This document shows, piece by piece, positions 1-14,059 of a stretch of 64,000 bases of DNA. The stretch's first letter is position 1, and every line of letters starts with the position of its first letter. Origin of the DNA: Apostichopus japonicus (lineage: Eukaryota; Echinodermata; Holothuroidea; Aspidochirotida; Stichopodidae); assembly GCF_037975245.1 (NCBI RefSeq), contig NC_092571.1, positions 4,672,001 to 4,736,000 on the forward strand, in the 5' to 3' direction. Below the pieces are notes generated by a model. That model saw only the letters and a program-made list of their open reading frames with translations. It was not told the DNA's origin and searched no databases. The position numbers and the translations under genes were made by a program.

Positions 1-3000
1 TTTAACTGTCTGTACCCCACAAGGTATCCTGGCACTCATACCACATGACCAGAGTACAGTACAACAAATTGTAATTTAACTGTCTGTACCCCACAAGGTA
101 TCCTGGCACTCATACAACATGACCAGAGTACAAAATCAACAAGTTAATATTTATTATCCAGTATATCAAGCACTGTAAAAAATATTGTTGGCTACTCATA
201 GCAATAAAGGCATCTACTTTAGGCTGCCATTTAGTTGCATTGTTTTTAAGGTATATATATGACATTTAAGTTTTGTACCCCACAAGCTACACTGGTACTC
301 ATATAATGTTAGGTCCTACAATGCGAATGATAAGTATTTTTTTGTATAGATTATCGCTGTCAATTAGATATATTTATATTGAAGAATTTTCATTGTTTGC
401 TAGGTAGATGGATTTAGTTCTTATTAAGTTCTTGAGAGACAAATTGTAATTTAACTGTCTGTACCCCACAAGGTATCCTAGCACTCATACCACATGACCA
501 GAGTACAGTACGACAAATTGTAATTTAACTGTCTGTACCCCACAAGGTATCCTGGCACTCATACCACATGACCAGAGTACAGTACGACAAATTGTAATTT
601 AACTGTCTGTACCCCACAAGGTATCCTGGCACTCATACAACATGACCAGAGTACAAAATCAACAAGTTAATATTTATTATCCAGTATATCAAGCACTGTA
701 AAAAATATTGTTGGCTACTCATAGCAATGAAGGCATCTACTTTAGGCTGCCATTTAGTTGCATTGTTTTTAAGGTATATTTATATGGCATTTAAGTTTTG
801 TACCCCACAAGCTACACTGGTACTCATATAATGTTAGGTCCTACAATGCGAATGATAAGTATTTTTTTGTATAGATTATCGCTGTCAATTAGATGAATTT
901 ATATTGAAGAATTTCCATTGTTTGCTAGGTAGATGGATTTAGTTCTTATTAAGTTCTTGAGAGACATATTGTAATTTAATTTCAATGTCTGTACCCCACA
1001 AGGTATCCTGGCACTCATACAACATGACCAGAGTACAGTATCAACAAGTTAATATTTATTATCCAGTATATCAAGCACTGTAAAAAATATTGTTGGCTAC
1101 TCATAACAATGAAGGCATCTACTTTAGGCTGCCATTAGTTGCATTGTTTTTAAGGTATATATATGACATTTAAGTTTTGTACCCCACAAGCTACACTGGT
1201 ACTCATATAATGTTAGGTCCTACAATGCGAATGATAAGTATTTTTTTGTATAGATTATCGCTGTCAATTAGATGAATTTATATTGAAGAATTTTCATTGT
1301 TTGCTAGGTAGATGGATTTAGTTCTTATTAAGTTCTTGAGAGACAAATTGCAATTTAACTGTCTGTACCCCACAAGGTATCCTAGCACTCATACCACATG
1401 ACCAGAGTACAGTATGACAAATTGTAATTTAACTGTCTGTACCCCACAAGGTATCCTGGCACTCATACCACATGACCAGAGTATAGTACAACAAATTGTA
1501 ATTTAACTGTCTGTACCCCACAAGGTATCCTGGCACTCATACCACATGACCAGAGTACAGTACGACAAATTGTAATTTAACTGTCTGTACCCCACAAGGT
1601 ATCCTGGCACTCATACCACATGACCAGAGTACAGTACAACAAATTGTAATTTAAATGTCTGTACCCCACAAGGTATCCTGGTACTCATACCACATGACCA
1701 GAGTACAGTACGACAAATTGTAATTTAACTGTCTGTACCCCACAAGGTATCCTGGCACTCATACCACATGACCAGAGTACAGTACAACAAATTGTAATTT
1801 AACTGTCTGTACCCCACAAGGTATCCTGGCACTCATACAACATGACCAGAGTACAAAATCAACAAGTTAATATTTATTATCCAGTATATCAAGCACTGTA
1901 AAAAATATTGTTGGCTACTCATAGCAATGAAGGCATCTACTTTAGGCTGCCATTTAGTTGCATTGTTTTTAAGGTATATATATGACATTTAAGTTTTGTA
2001 CCCCACAAGCTACACTGGTACTCATATAATGTTAGGTCCTACAATTCGAATGATAAGTATTTTTTTGTATAGATTATCGCTGTCAATTAGATGAATTTAT
2101 ATTGAAGAATTTTCATTGTTTGCTAGGTAGATGGATTTAGTTCTTATTAAGTTCTTGAGAGACAAATTGTAATTTAACTGTCTGTACCCCACAAGGTATC
2201 CTAGCACTCATACCACATGACCAGAGTACAGTACGACAAATTGTAATTTAACTGTCTGTACCCCACAAGGTGTCCTGGCACTCATACCACATGACCAGAG
2301 TACAGTACAACAAATTGTAATTTAACTGTCTGTACCCCACAAGGTATCCTGGCACTCATACCACATGACCAGAGTACAGTACGACAAATTGTAATTTAAC
2401 TGTCTGTACCCCACAAGGTATCCTGGCACTCATACCACATGACCAGAGTACAGTACAACAAATTGTAATTTAAATGTCTGTACCCCACAAGGTATCCTGG
2501 TACTCATACCACATGACCAGAGTACAGTACGACAAATTGTAATTTAACTGTCTGTACCCCACAAGGTATCCTGGCACTCATACCACATGACCAGAGTACA
2601 GTACAACAAATTGTAATTTAACTGTCTGTACCCCACAAGGTATCCTGGCACTCATACAACATGACCAGAGTACAAAATCAACAAGTTAATATTTATTATC
2701 CAGTATATCAAGCACTGTAAAAAATATTGTTGGCTACTCATAGCAATAAAGGCATCTACTTTAGGCTGCCATTTAGTTGCATTGTTTTTAAGGTATATAT
2801 ATGACATTTAAGTTTTGTACCCCACAAGCTACACTGGTACTCATATAATGTTAGGTCCTACAATGCGAATGATAAGTATTTTTTTGTATAGATTATCGCT
2901 GTCAATTAGATATATTTATATTGAAGAATTTTCATTGTTTGCTAGGTAGATGGATTTAGTTCTTATTAAGTTCTTGAGAGACAAATTGTAATTTAACTGT

Positions 3001-6000
3001 CTGTACCCCACAAGGTATCCTGGCACTCATACCACATGACCAGAGTACAGTACAACAAATTGTAATTTAAATGTCTGTACCCCACAAGGTATCCTGGTAC
3101 TCATACCACATGACCAGAGTACAGTACGACAAATTGTAATTTAACTGTCTGTACCCCACAAGGTATCCTGGCACTCATACCACATGACCAGAGTACAGTA
3201 CAACAAATTGTAATTTAACTGTCTGTACCCCACAAGGTATCCTGGCACTCATACAACATGACCAGAGTACAAAATCAACAAGTTAATATTTATTATCCAG
3301 TATATCAAGCACTGTAAAAAATATTGTTGGCTACTCATAGCAATAAAGGCATCTACTTTAGGCTGCCATTTAGTTGCATTGTTTTTAAGGTATATATATG
3401 ACATTTAAGTTTTGTACCCCACAAGCTACACTGGTACTCATATAATGTTAGGTCCTACAATGCGAATGATAAGTATTTTTTTGTATAGATTATCGCTGTC
3501 AATTAGATATATTTATATTGAAGAATTTTCATTGTTTGCTAGGTAGATGGATTTAGTTCTTATTAAGTTCTTGAGAGACAAATTGTAATTTAACTGTCTG
3601 TACCCCACAAGGTATCCTAGCACTCATACCACATGACCAGAGTACAGTACGACAAATTGTAATTTAACTGTCTGTACCCCACAAGGTATCCTGGCACTCA
3701 TACCACATGACCAGAGTATAGTACAACAAATTGTAATTTAAATGTCTGTACCCCACAAGGTATCCTGGTACTCATACCACATGACCAGAGTACAGTACGA
3801 CAAATTGTAATTTAACTGTCTGTACCCCACAAGGTATCCTGGCACTCATACCACATGACCAGAGTACAGTACGACAAATTGTAATTTAACTGTCTGTACC
3901 CCACAAGGTATCCTGGCACTCATACAACATGACCAGAGTACAAAATCAACAAGTTAATATTTATTATCCAGTATATCAAGCACTGTAAAAAATATTGTTG
4001 GCTACTCATAGCAATGAAGGCATCTACTTTAGGCTGCCATTTAGTTGCATTGTTTTTAAGGTATATATATGACATTTAAGTTTTGTACCCCACAAGCTAC
4101 ACTGGTACTCATATAATGTTAGGTCCTACAATGCGAATGATAAGTATTTTTTTGTATAGATTATCGCTGTCAATTAGTTGAATTTATATTGAAGAATTTT
4201 CATTGTTTGCTAGGTAGATGGATTTAGTTCTTATTAAGTTCTTGAGAGACAAATTGTTATTGAACTGTCTGTACCCCACAAGGTATCCTAGCACTCATAC
4301 CACATGACCAGAGTACAGTACGACAAATTGTAATTTAACTGTCTGTACCCCACAAGGTATCCTGGCACTCATACCACATGACCAGAGTATAGTACAACAA
4401 ATTGTAATTTAACTGTCTGTACCCCACAAGGTATCCTGGTACTCATACCACATGACCAGAGTACAGTAAGACAAATTGTAATTTAACTGTCTGTACCCCA
4501 CAAGGTATCCTGGCACTCATACCACATGACCAGAGTACAGTACGACAAATTGTAATTTAACTGTCTGTACCCCACAAGGTATCCTGGCACTCATACAACA
4601 TGACCAGAGTACAAAATCAACAAGTTAATATTTATTATCCAGTATATCAAGCACTGTAAAAAATATTGTTGGCTACTCATAGCAATGAAGGCATCTACTT
4701 TAGGCTGCCATTAGTTGCATTGTTTTTAAGGTATATTTATATGACATTTAAGTTTTGTACCCCACAAGCTACACTGGTACTCATATAATGTTAGGTCCTA
4801 CAATGCGAATGATAAGTTTTATTCTGTACAGATTATCGCTGTCAATTAGATATATTTATATTGAAGAGTTTGCATTGTTTGCTAGGTAGATGGATTTATT
4901 TCTAATTAAGTTCTTGAGAGACATATTGGAATTGTAATTTAACTGTCTGTACCCCACAAGGTAGCCTGGTACTCATACCACATGACCAGAATACAGCAGC
5001 AGTAGGGGAATTTTCATTATCCTGTATATAAAGCACTGCCAAAACTATTGTTGGCTACTCATAGCAATGAAGGCATCTACTTTAGGCTACCATTTAGTTG
5101 CATTGTTTTTAAGGTATATTTATATGACATTTAAGTTTTGTACCCCACAAGCTACACTGGTACTCATATAATGTTAGGTCCTACAATGCGAATGATAAGT
5201 ATTTTTTTGTATAGATTATCGCTGTCAATTAGATGAATTTATATTGAAGAATTTTCATTGTTTGCTAGGTAGATGGATTTAGTTCTTATTAAGTTCTTGA
5301 GAGACATATTGTAATTTAATTTCAATGTCTGTACCCCACAAGGTATCCTGGCACTCATACCACATGACCAGAGTACAGTACGACAATTTGTAATTTAACT
5401 GTCTGTACCCCACAAGGTATCCTGGCACTCATACAACATGACCAGAGTACAAAATCAACAAGTTTATATTTATTATCCAGTATATCAAGCACTGTAAAAA
5501 ATATTGTTGGCTACTCATAGCAATGAAGGCATCTACTTTAGGCTGCCATTTAGTTGCATTGTTTTTAAGGTATATTTATATGGCATTTAAGATTTGTACC
5601 CCACAAGCTACACTGGTACTCATATAATGTTAGGTCCTACAATGCGAATGATAAGTATTTTTTTGTATAGATTATCGCTGTCAATTAGATGAATTTATAT
5701 TGAAGAATTTCCATTGTTTGCTAGGTAGATGGATTTAGTTCTTATTAAGTTCTTGAGAGACATATTGTAATTTAATTTCAATGTCTGTACCCCACAAGGT
5801 ATCCTGGCACTCATACAACATGACCAGAGTACAGTATCAACAAGTTAATATTTATTATCCAGTATATCAAGCACTGTAAAAAATATTGTTGGCTACTCAT
5901 AACAATGAAGGCATCTACTTTAGGCTGCCATTAGTTGCATTGTTTTTAAGGTATATATATGACATTTAAGTTTTGTACCCCACAAGCTACACTGGTACTC

Positions 6001-8049
6001 ATATAATGTTAGGTCCTACAATGCGAATGATAAGTATTTTTTTGTATAGATTATCGCTGTCAATTAGATGAATTTATATTGAAGAATTTTCATTGTTTGC
6101 TAGGTAGATGGATTTAGTTCTTATTAAGTTCTTGAGAGACAAATTGTAATTTAACTGTCTGTACCCCACAAGGTATCCTAGCACTCATACCACATGACCA
6201 GAGTACAGTACGACAAATTGTAATTTAACTGTCTGTACCCAACAAGGTATCCTGGCACTCATACCACATGACCAGAGTATAGTACAACAAATTGTAATTT
6301 AACTGTCTGTACCCCACAAGGTATCCTGGCACTCATACCACATGACCAGAGTACAGTACGACAAATTGTAATTTAACTGTCTGTACCCCACAAGGTATCC
6401 TGGCACTCATACCACATGACCAGAGTACAGTACAACAAATTGTAATTTAAATGTCTGTACCCCACAAGGTATCCTGGTACTCATACCACATGACCAGAGT
6501 ACAGTACGACAAATTGTAATTTAACTGTCTGTACCCCACAAGGTATCCTGGCACTCATACCACATGACCAGAGTACAGTACGACAAATTGTAATTTAACT
6601 GTCTGTACCCCACAAGGTATCCTGGCACTCATACAACATGACCAGAGTACAAAATCAACAAGTTAATATTTATTATCCAGTATATCAAGCACTGTAAAAA
6701 ATATTGTTGGCTACTCATAGCAATGAAGGCATCTACTTTAGGCTGCCATTTAGTTGCATTGTTTTTAAGGTATATATATGACATTTAAGTTTTGTACCCC
6801 ACAAGCTACACTGGTACTCATATAATGTTAGGTCCTACAATGCGAATGATAAGTATTTTTTTGTATAGATTATCGCTGTCAATTAGATATATTTATATTG
6901 AAGAATTTTCATTGTTTGCTAGGTAGATGGATTTAGTTCTTATTAAGTTCTTGAGAGACAAATTGTAATTGAACTCTCTGTACCCCACAAGGTATCCTAG
7001 CACTCATACCACATGACCAGAGTACAGTACGACAAATTGTAATTTAACTGTCTGTACCCCACAAGGTATCCTGGCACTCATACCACATGACCAGAGTATA
7101 GTACAACAAATTGTAATTTAACTGTCTGTACCCCACAAGGTATCCTGGTACCCATACCACATGACCAGAGTACAGTAAGACAAATTGTAATTTAACTGTC
7201 TGTACCCCACAAGGTATCCTGGCACTCATACCACATGACCAGAGTACAGTACGACAAATTGTAATTTAACTGTCTGTACCCCACAAGGTATCCTGGCACT
7301 CATACAACATGACCAGAGTACAAAATCAACAAGTTAATATTTATTATCCAGTATATCAAGCACTGTAAAAAATATTGTTGGCTACTCATAGCAATGAAGG
7401 CATCTACTTTAGGCTGCCATTTAGTTGCATTGTTTTTAAGGTATATATATGACATTTAAGTTTTGTACCCCACAAGCTACACTGGTACTCATATAATGTT
7501 AGGTCCTACAATGCGAATGATAAGTATTTTTTTGTATAGATTATCGCTGTCAATTAGATATATTTATATTGAAGAATTTTCATTGTTTGCTAGGTAGATG
7601 GATTTAGTTCTTATTAAGTTCTTGAGAGACAAATTGTAATTGAACTCTCTGTACCCCACAAGGTATCCTAGCACTCATACCACATGACCAGAGTACAGTA
7701 CGACAAATTGTAATTTAACTGTCTGTACCCCACAAGGTATCCTGGCACTCATACCACATGACCAGAGTATAGTACAACAAATTGTAATTTAACTGTCTGT
7801 ACCCCACAAGGTATCCTGGTACTCATACCACATGACCAGAGTACAGTAAGACAAATTGTAATTTAACTGTCTGTACCCCACAAGGTGTTCGGCACTCATA
7901 CCACATGACCAGAGTACAGTACGACAAATTGTAATTTAACTGTCTGTACCCCACAAGGTATCCTGGCACTCATACAACATGACCAGAGTACAAAATCAAC
8001 AAGTTAATATTTATTATCCAGTATATCAAGCACTGTAAAAAATATTGTT

Positions 8050-11000
8050 GGCTACTCATAGCAATGAAGGCATCTACTTTAGGCTGCCATTTAGTTGCAT
8101 TGTTTTTAAGGTATATTTATATGGCATTTAAGTTTTGTACCCCACAAGCTACACTGGTACTCATATAATGTTAGGTCCTACAATGCGAATGATAAGTATT
8201 TTTTTGTATAGATTATCGCTGTCAATTAGATGAATTTATATTGAAGAATTTCCATTGTTTGCTAGGTAGATGGATTTAGTTCTTATTAAGTTCTTGAGAG
8301 ACATATTGTAATTTAATTTCAATGTCTGTACCCCACAAGGTATCCTAACTCATACAACATGACCAGAGTACAGTATCAACAAGTTAATATTTATTATCCA
8401 GTATATCAAGCACTGTAAAAAATATTGTTGGCTACTCATAGCAATGAAGGCATCTACTTTAGGCTGCCATTAGTTGCATTGTTTTTAAGGTATATATATG
8501 ACATTTAAGTTTTGTACCCCACAAGCTACACTGGTACTCATATAATGTTAGGTCCTACAATGCGAATGATAAGTATTTTTTTGTATAGATTATCGCTGTC
8601 AATTAGATGAATTTATATTGAAGAATTTTCATTGTTTGCTAGGTTGATGGATTTAGTTCTTCTTAAGTTCTTGAGAGACAAATTGTAATTGAACTGTCTG
8701 TACCCCACAAGGTGTCCTAGCACTCATACCACATGACCAGAGTACAGTACAACAAATTGTAATTTAACTGTCTGTACCCCACAAGGTATCCTGGCACTCA
8801 TACCACATGACCAGAGTATAGTACAACAAATTGTAATTTAACTGTCTGTACCCCACAAGGTATCCTGGCACTCATACCACATGACCAGAGTACAAAATTA
8901 ACAAGTTAATATTCATTATCCAGTATATCAAGCACTGTAAAAACTATTGTTGGCTGCTCATAGCAATGAAGGCATCTACTTTAGGCTGCCATTTAGTTGC
9001 ATTGTTTTTAAGGTATATTTATATGACATTTAAGTTTTGTACCCCAAAAGCTACACTGGTACTCATATACTGTAATGTTAGGTCCTACAATGCGAATGAT
9101 AAGTATTTTTTTGTATAGATTATCGCTGTCAATTAGATGAATTTATATTGAAGAATTTCCATTGTTTGCTAGGTAGATGGATTTAGTTCTAATTAAGTTC
9201 TTGAGAGACATATTGTAATTTAATTTCAATGTCTGTACCCCACAAGGTATCCTGGCACTCATACAACATGACCAGAGTACAGTATCAACAAGTTAATATT
9301 TATTATCCAGTATATCAAGCACTGTAAAAAATATTGTTGGCTGCTCATAGCAATGAAGGCATCTACTTTAGGCTGCCATTAGTTGCATTGTTTTTAAGGT
9401 ATATTTATATGACATTTAAGTTTTGTACCCCACAAGCTACACTGGTACTCATATAATGTTAGGTCCTACAATGCGAATGATAAGTTTTATTCTGTACAGA
9501 TTATCGCTGTCAATTAGATATATTTATATTGAAGAGTTTGCATTGTTTGCTAGGTAGATGGATTTAGTTCTTATTAAGTTTTTGAGAGACAAATTGTAAT
9601 TTAACTGTCTGTACCCCACAAGGTATCCTAGCACTCATACCACATGACCAGAGTACAGTACGACAAATTGTAATTTAACTGTCTGTACCCCACAAGGTAT
9701 CCTGGCACTCATACCACATGACCAGAGTATAGTACAACAAATTGTAATTTAACTGTCTGTACCCCACAAGGTATCCTGGCACTCATACAACATGACCAGA
9801 GTACAAAATCAACAAGTTAATATTCATTATCCAGTATATCAAGCACTGTAAAAACTATTGTTGGCTGCTCATAGCAATGAAGGCATCTACTTTAGGCTGC
9901 CATTTAGTTGCATTGTTTTTAAGGTATATTTATATGACATTTAAGTTTTGTACCCCAAAAGCTACACTGGTACTCATATACTGTAATGTTAGGTCCTACA
10001 ATGCGAATGATAAGTATTTTTTTGTATAGATTATCGCTGTCAATTAGATGAATTTATATTGAAGAATTTCCATTGTTTGCTAGGTAGATGGATTTAGTTC
10101 TTATTAAGTTCTTGAGAGACATATTGTAATTTAATTTCAATGTCTGTACCCCACAAGGTATCCTGGCACTCATACAACATGACCAGAGTACAAAATCAAC
10201 AAGTTAATATTTATTATCCAGTATATCAAGCACTGTAAAAAATATTGTTGGCTACTCATAGCAATGAAGGCATCTACTTTAGGCTGCCATTAGTTGCATT
10301 GTTTTTAAGGTATATTTATATGACATTTAAGTTTTGTACCCCAAAAGCTACACTGGTACTCATATAATGTTAGGTCCTACAATGCGAATGATAAGTTTAA
10401 TTCTGTACAGATTATCGCTGTCAATTAGATATATTTATATTGAAGAGTTTGCATTGTTTGCTAGGTAGATGGATTTATTTCTAATTAAGTTCTTGAGAGA
10501 CATATTGTAATTGTAATTTAACTGTCTGTACCCCACAAGGTATCCTGGCACTCATACCACATGACCAGAATACAGCATCAGTATGGGAATTTTCATTATC
10601 CTGTATATAAAGCACTGCCAAAACTATTGTTGGCTACTCATAGCAATGAAGGCATCTACTTTAGGCTGCCATTTAGTTGCATTGTTTTTAAGGTATATTT
10701 ATATGACATTTAAGTTTTGTACCCCACAAGCTACACTGGTACTCATATAATGTTAGGTCCTACAATGCGAATGATAAGTATTTTTTTGTATAGATTATCG
10801 CTGTCAATTAGATGAATTTATATTGAAGAATTTTCATTGTTTGCTAGGTAGATGGATTTAGTTCTTATTAAGTTCTTGAGAGACATATTGTAATTTAATT
10901 TCAATGTCTGTACCCCACAAGGTATCCTGGCACTCATACAACATGACCAGAGTACAAAATCAACAAGTTAATATTTATTATCCAGTATATCAAGCACTGT

Positions 11001-14000
11001 AAAAAATATTGTTGGCTACTCATAGCAATGAAGGCATCTACTTTAGGCTGCCATTTAGTTGCATTGTTTTTAAGGTATATTTATATGGCATTTAAGTTTT
11101 GTACCCCACAAGCTACACTGGTACTCATATAATGTTAGGTCCTACAATGCGAATGATAAGTATTTTTTTGTATAGATTATCGCTGTCAATTAGATGAATT
11201 TATATTGAAGAATTTCCATTGTTTGCTAGGTAGATGGATTTAGTTCTTATTAAGTTCTTGAGAGACATATTGTAATTTAATTTCAATGTCTGTACCCCAC
11301 AAGGTATCCTAACTCATACAACATGACCAGAGTACAGTATCAACAAGTTAATATTTATTATCCAGTATATCAAGCACTGTAAAAAATATTGTTGGCTACT
11401 CATAGCAATGAAGGCATCTACTTTAGGCTGCCATTAGTTGCATTGTTTTTAAGGTATATATATGACATTTAAGTTTTGTACCCCACAAGCTACACTGGTA
11501 CTCATATAATGTTAGGTCCTACAATGCGAATGATAAGTATTTTTTTGTATAGATTATCGCTGTCAATTAGATGAATTTATATTGAAGAATTTTCATTGTT
11601 TGCTAGGTTGATGGATTTAGTTCTTCTTAAGTTCTTGAGAGACAAATTGTAATTGAACTGTCTGTACCCCACAAGGTGTCCTAGCACTCATACCACATGA
11701 CCAGAGTACAGTACAACAAATTGTAATTTAACTGTCTGTACCCCACAAGGTATCCTGGCACTCATACCACATGACCAGAGTATAGTACAACAAATTGTAA
11801 TTTAACTGTCTGTACCCCACAAGGTATCCTGGCACTCATACCACATGACCAGAGTACAAAATTAACAAGTTAATATTCATTATCCAGTATATCAAGCACT
11901 GTAAAAACTATTGTTGGCTGCTCATAGCAATGAAGGCATCTACTTTAGGCTGCCATTTAGTTGCATTGTTTTTAAGGTATATTTATATGACATTTAAGTT
12001 TTGTACCCCAAAAGCTACACTGGTACTCATATACTGTAATGTTAGGTCCTACAATGCGAATGATAAGTATTTTTTTGTATAGATTATCGCTGTCAATTAG
12101 ATGAATTTATATTGAAGAATTTCCATTGTTTGCTAGGTAGATGGATTTAGTTCTAATTAAGTTCTTGAGAGACATATTGTAATTTAATTTCAATGTCTGT
12201 ACCCCACAAGGTATCCTGGCACTCATACAACATGACCAGAGTACAGTATCAACAAGTTAATATTTATTATCCAGTATATCAAGCACTGTAAAAAATATTG
12301 TTGGCTACTCATAGCAATGAAGGCATCTACTTTAGGCTGCCATTAGTTGCATTGTTTTTAAGGTATATTTATATGACATTTAAGTTTTGTACCCCACAAG
12401 CTACACTGGTACTCATATAATGTTAGGTCCTACAATGCGAATGATAAGTTTTATTCTGTACAGATTATCGCTGTCAATTAGATATATTTATATTGAAGAG
12501 TTTGCATTGTTTGCTAGGTAGATGGATTTAGTTCTTATTAAGTTCTTGAGAGACAAATTGTAATTTAACTGTCTGTACCCCACAAGGTATCCTAGCACTC
12601 ATACCACATGACCAGAGTACAGTACGACAAATTGTAATTTAACTGTCTGTACCCCACAAGGTATCCTGGCACTCATACCACATGACCAGAGTATAGTACA
12701 ACAAATTGTAATTTAACTGTCTGTACCCCACAAGGTATCCTGGCACTCATACCACATGACCCGAGTACAGTACGACAAATTGTAATTTAACTGTCTGTAC
12801 CCCACAAGGTATCCTGGCACTCATACAACATGACCAGAGTACAAAATCAACAAGTTAATATTCATTATCCAGTATATCAAGCACTGTAAAAACTATTGTT
12901 GGCTGCTCATAGCAATGAAGGCATCTACTTTAGGCTGCCATTTAGTTGCATTGTTTTTAAGGTATATTTATATGACATTTAAGTTTTGTACCCCAAAAGC
13001 TACACTGGTACTCATATACTGTAATGTTAGGTCCTACAATGCGAATGATAAGTATTTTTTTGTATAGATTATCGCTGTCAATTAGATGAATTTATATTGA
13101 AGAATTTCCATTGTTTGCTAGGTAGATGGATTTAGTTCTTATTAAGTTCTTGAGAGACATATTGTAATTTAATTTCAATGTCTGTACCCCACAAGGTATC
13201 CTGGCACTCATACAACATGACCAGAGTACAAAATCAACAAGTTAATATTTATTATCCAGTATATCAAGCACTGTAAAAAATATTGTTGGCTACTCATAGC
13301 AATGAAGGCATCTACTTTAGGCTGCCATTAGTTGCATTGTTTTTAAGGTATATTTATATGACATTTAAGTTTTGTACCCCACAAGCTACACTGGTACTCA
13401 TATAATGTTAGGTCCTACAATGCGAATGATAAGTTTAATTCTGTACAGATTATCGCTGTCAATTAGATATATTTATATTGAAGAGTTTGCATTGTTTGCT
13501 AGGTAGATGGATTTATTTCTAATTAAGTTCTTGAGAGACATATTGTAATTGTAATTTAACTGTCTGTACCCCACAAGGTATCCTGGCACTCATACCACAT
13601 GACCAGAATACAGCATCAGTATGGGAATTTTCATTATCCTGTATATAAAGCACTGCCAAAACTATTGTTGGCTACTCATAGCAATGAAGGCATCTACTTT
13701 AGGCTGCCATTTAGTTGCATTGTTTTTAAGGTATATTTATATGACATTTAAGTTTTGTACCCCACAAGCTACACTGGTACTCATATAATGTTAGGTCCTA
13801 CAATGCGAATGATAAGTATTTTTTTGTATAGATTATCGCTGTCAATTAGATGAATTTATATTGAAGAATTTTCATTGTTTGCTAGGTAGATGGATTTAGT
13901 TCTTATTAAGTTCTTGAGAGACATATTGTAATTTAATTTCAATGTCTGTACCCCACAAGGTATCCTGGCACTCATACAACATGACCAGAGTACAAAATCA

Positions 14001-14055
14001 ACAAGTTAATATTTATTATCCAGTATATCAAGCACTGTAAAAAATATTGTTGGCT
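8050..14055. repeat. recent 2964-bp tandem duplication inside the satellite
   Basis: Rare variants recur at a constant offset of 2964 bp. The shortened core TATCCTAACTC is at 8341 and 11305, the AGGTTGATGG variant at 8641 and 11605, and the ATACTGTAATG insertion near 9068 and 12032. After 12760 the second copy carries one extra 74-bp unit, shifting the offset to 3038 (CAGCATCAGTATGGG near 10573 and 13611). Apart from that unit and a few substitutions the copies look near identical. The exact outer limits are hard to place in repetitive sequence. Confidence 0.85.
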
Positions 14056-14059
14056 ACTC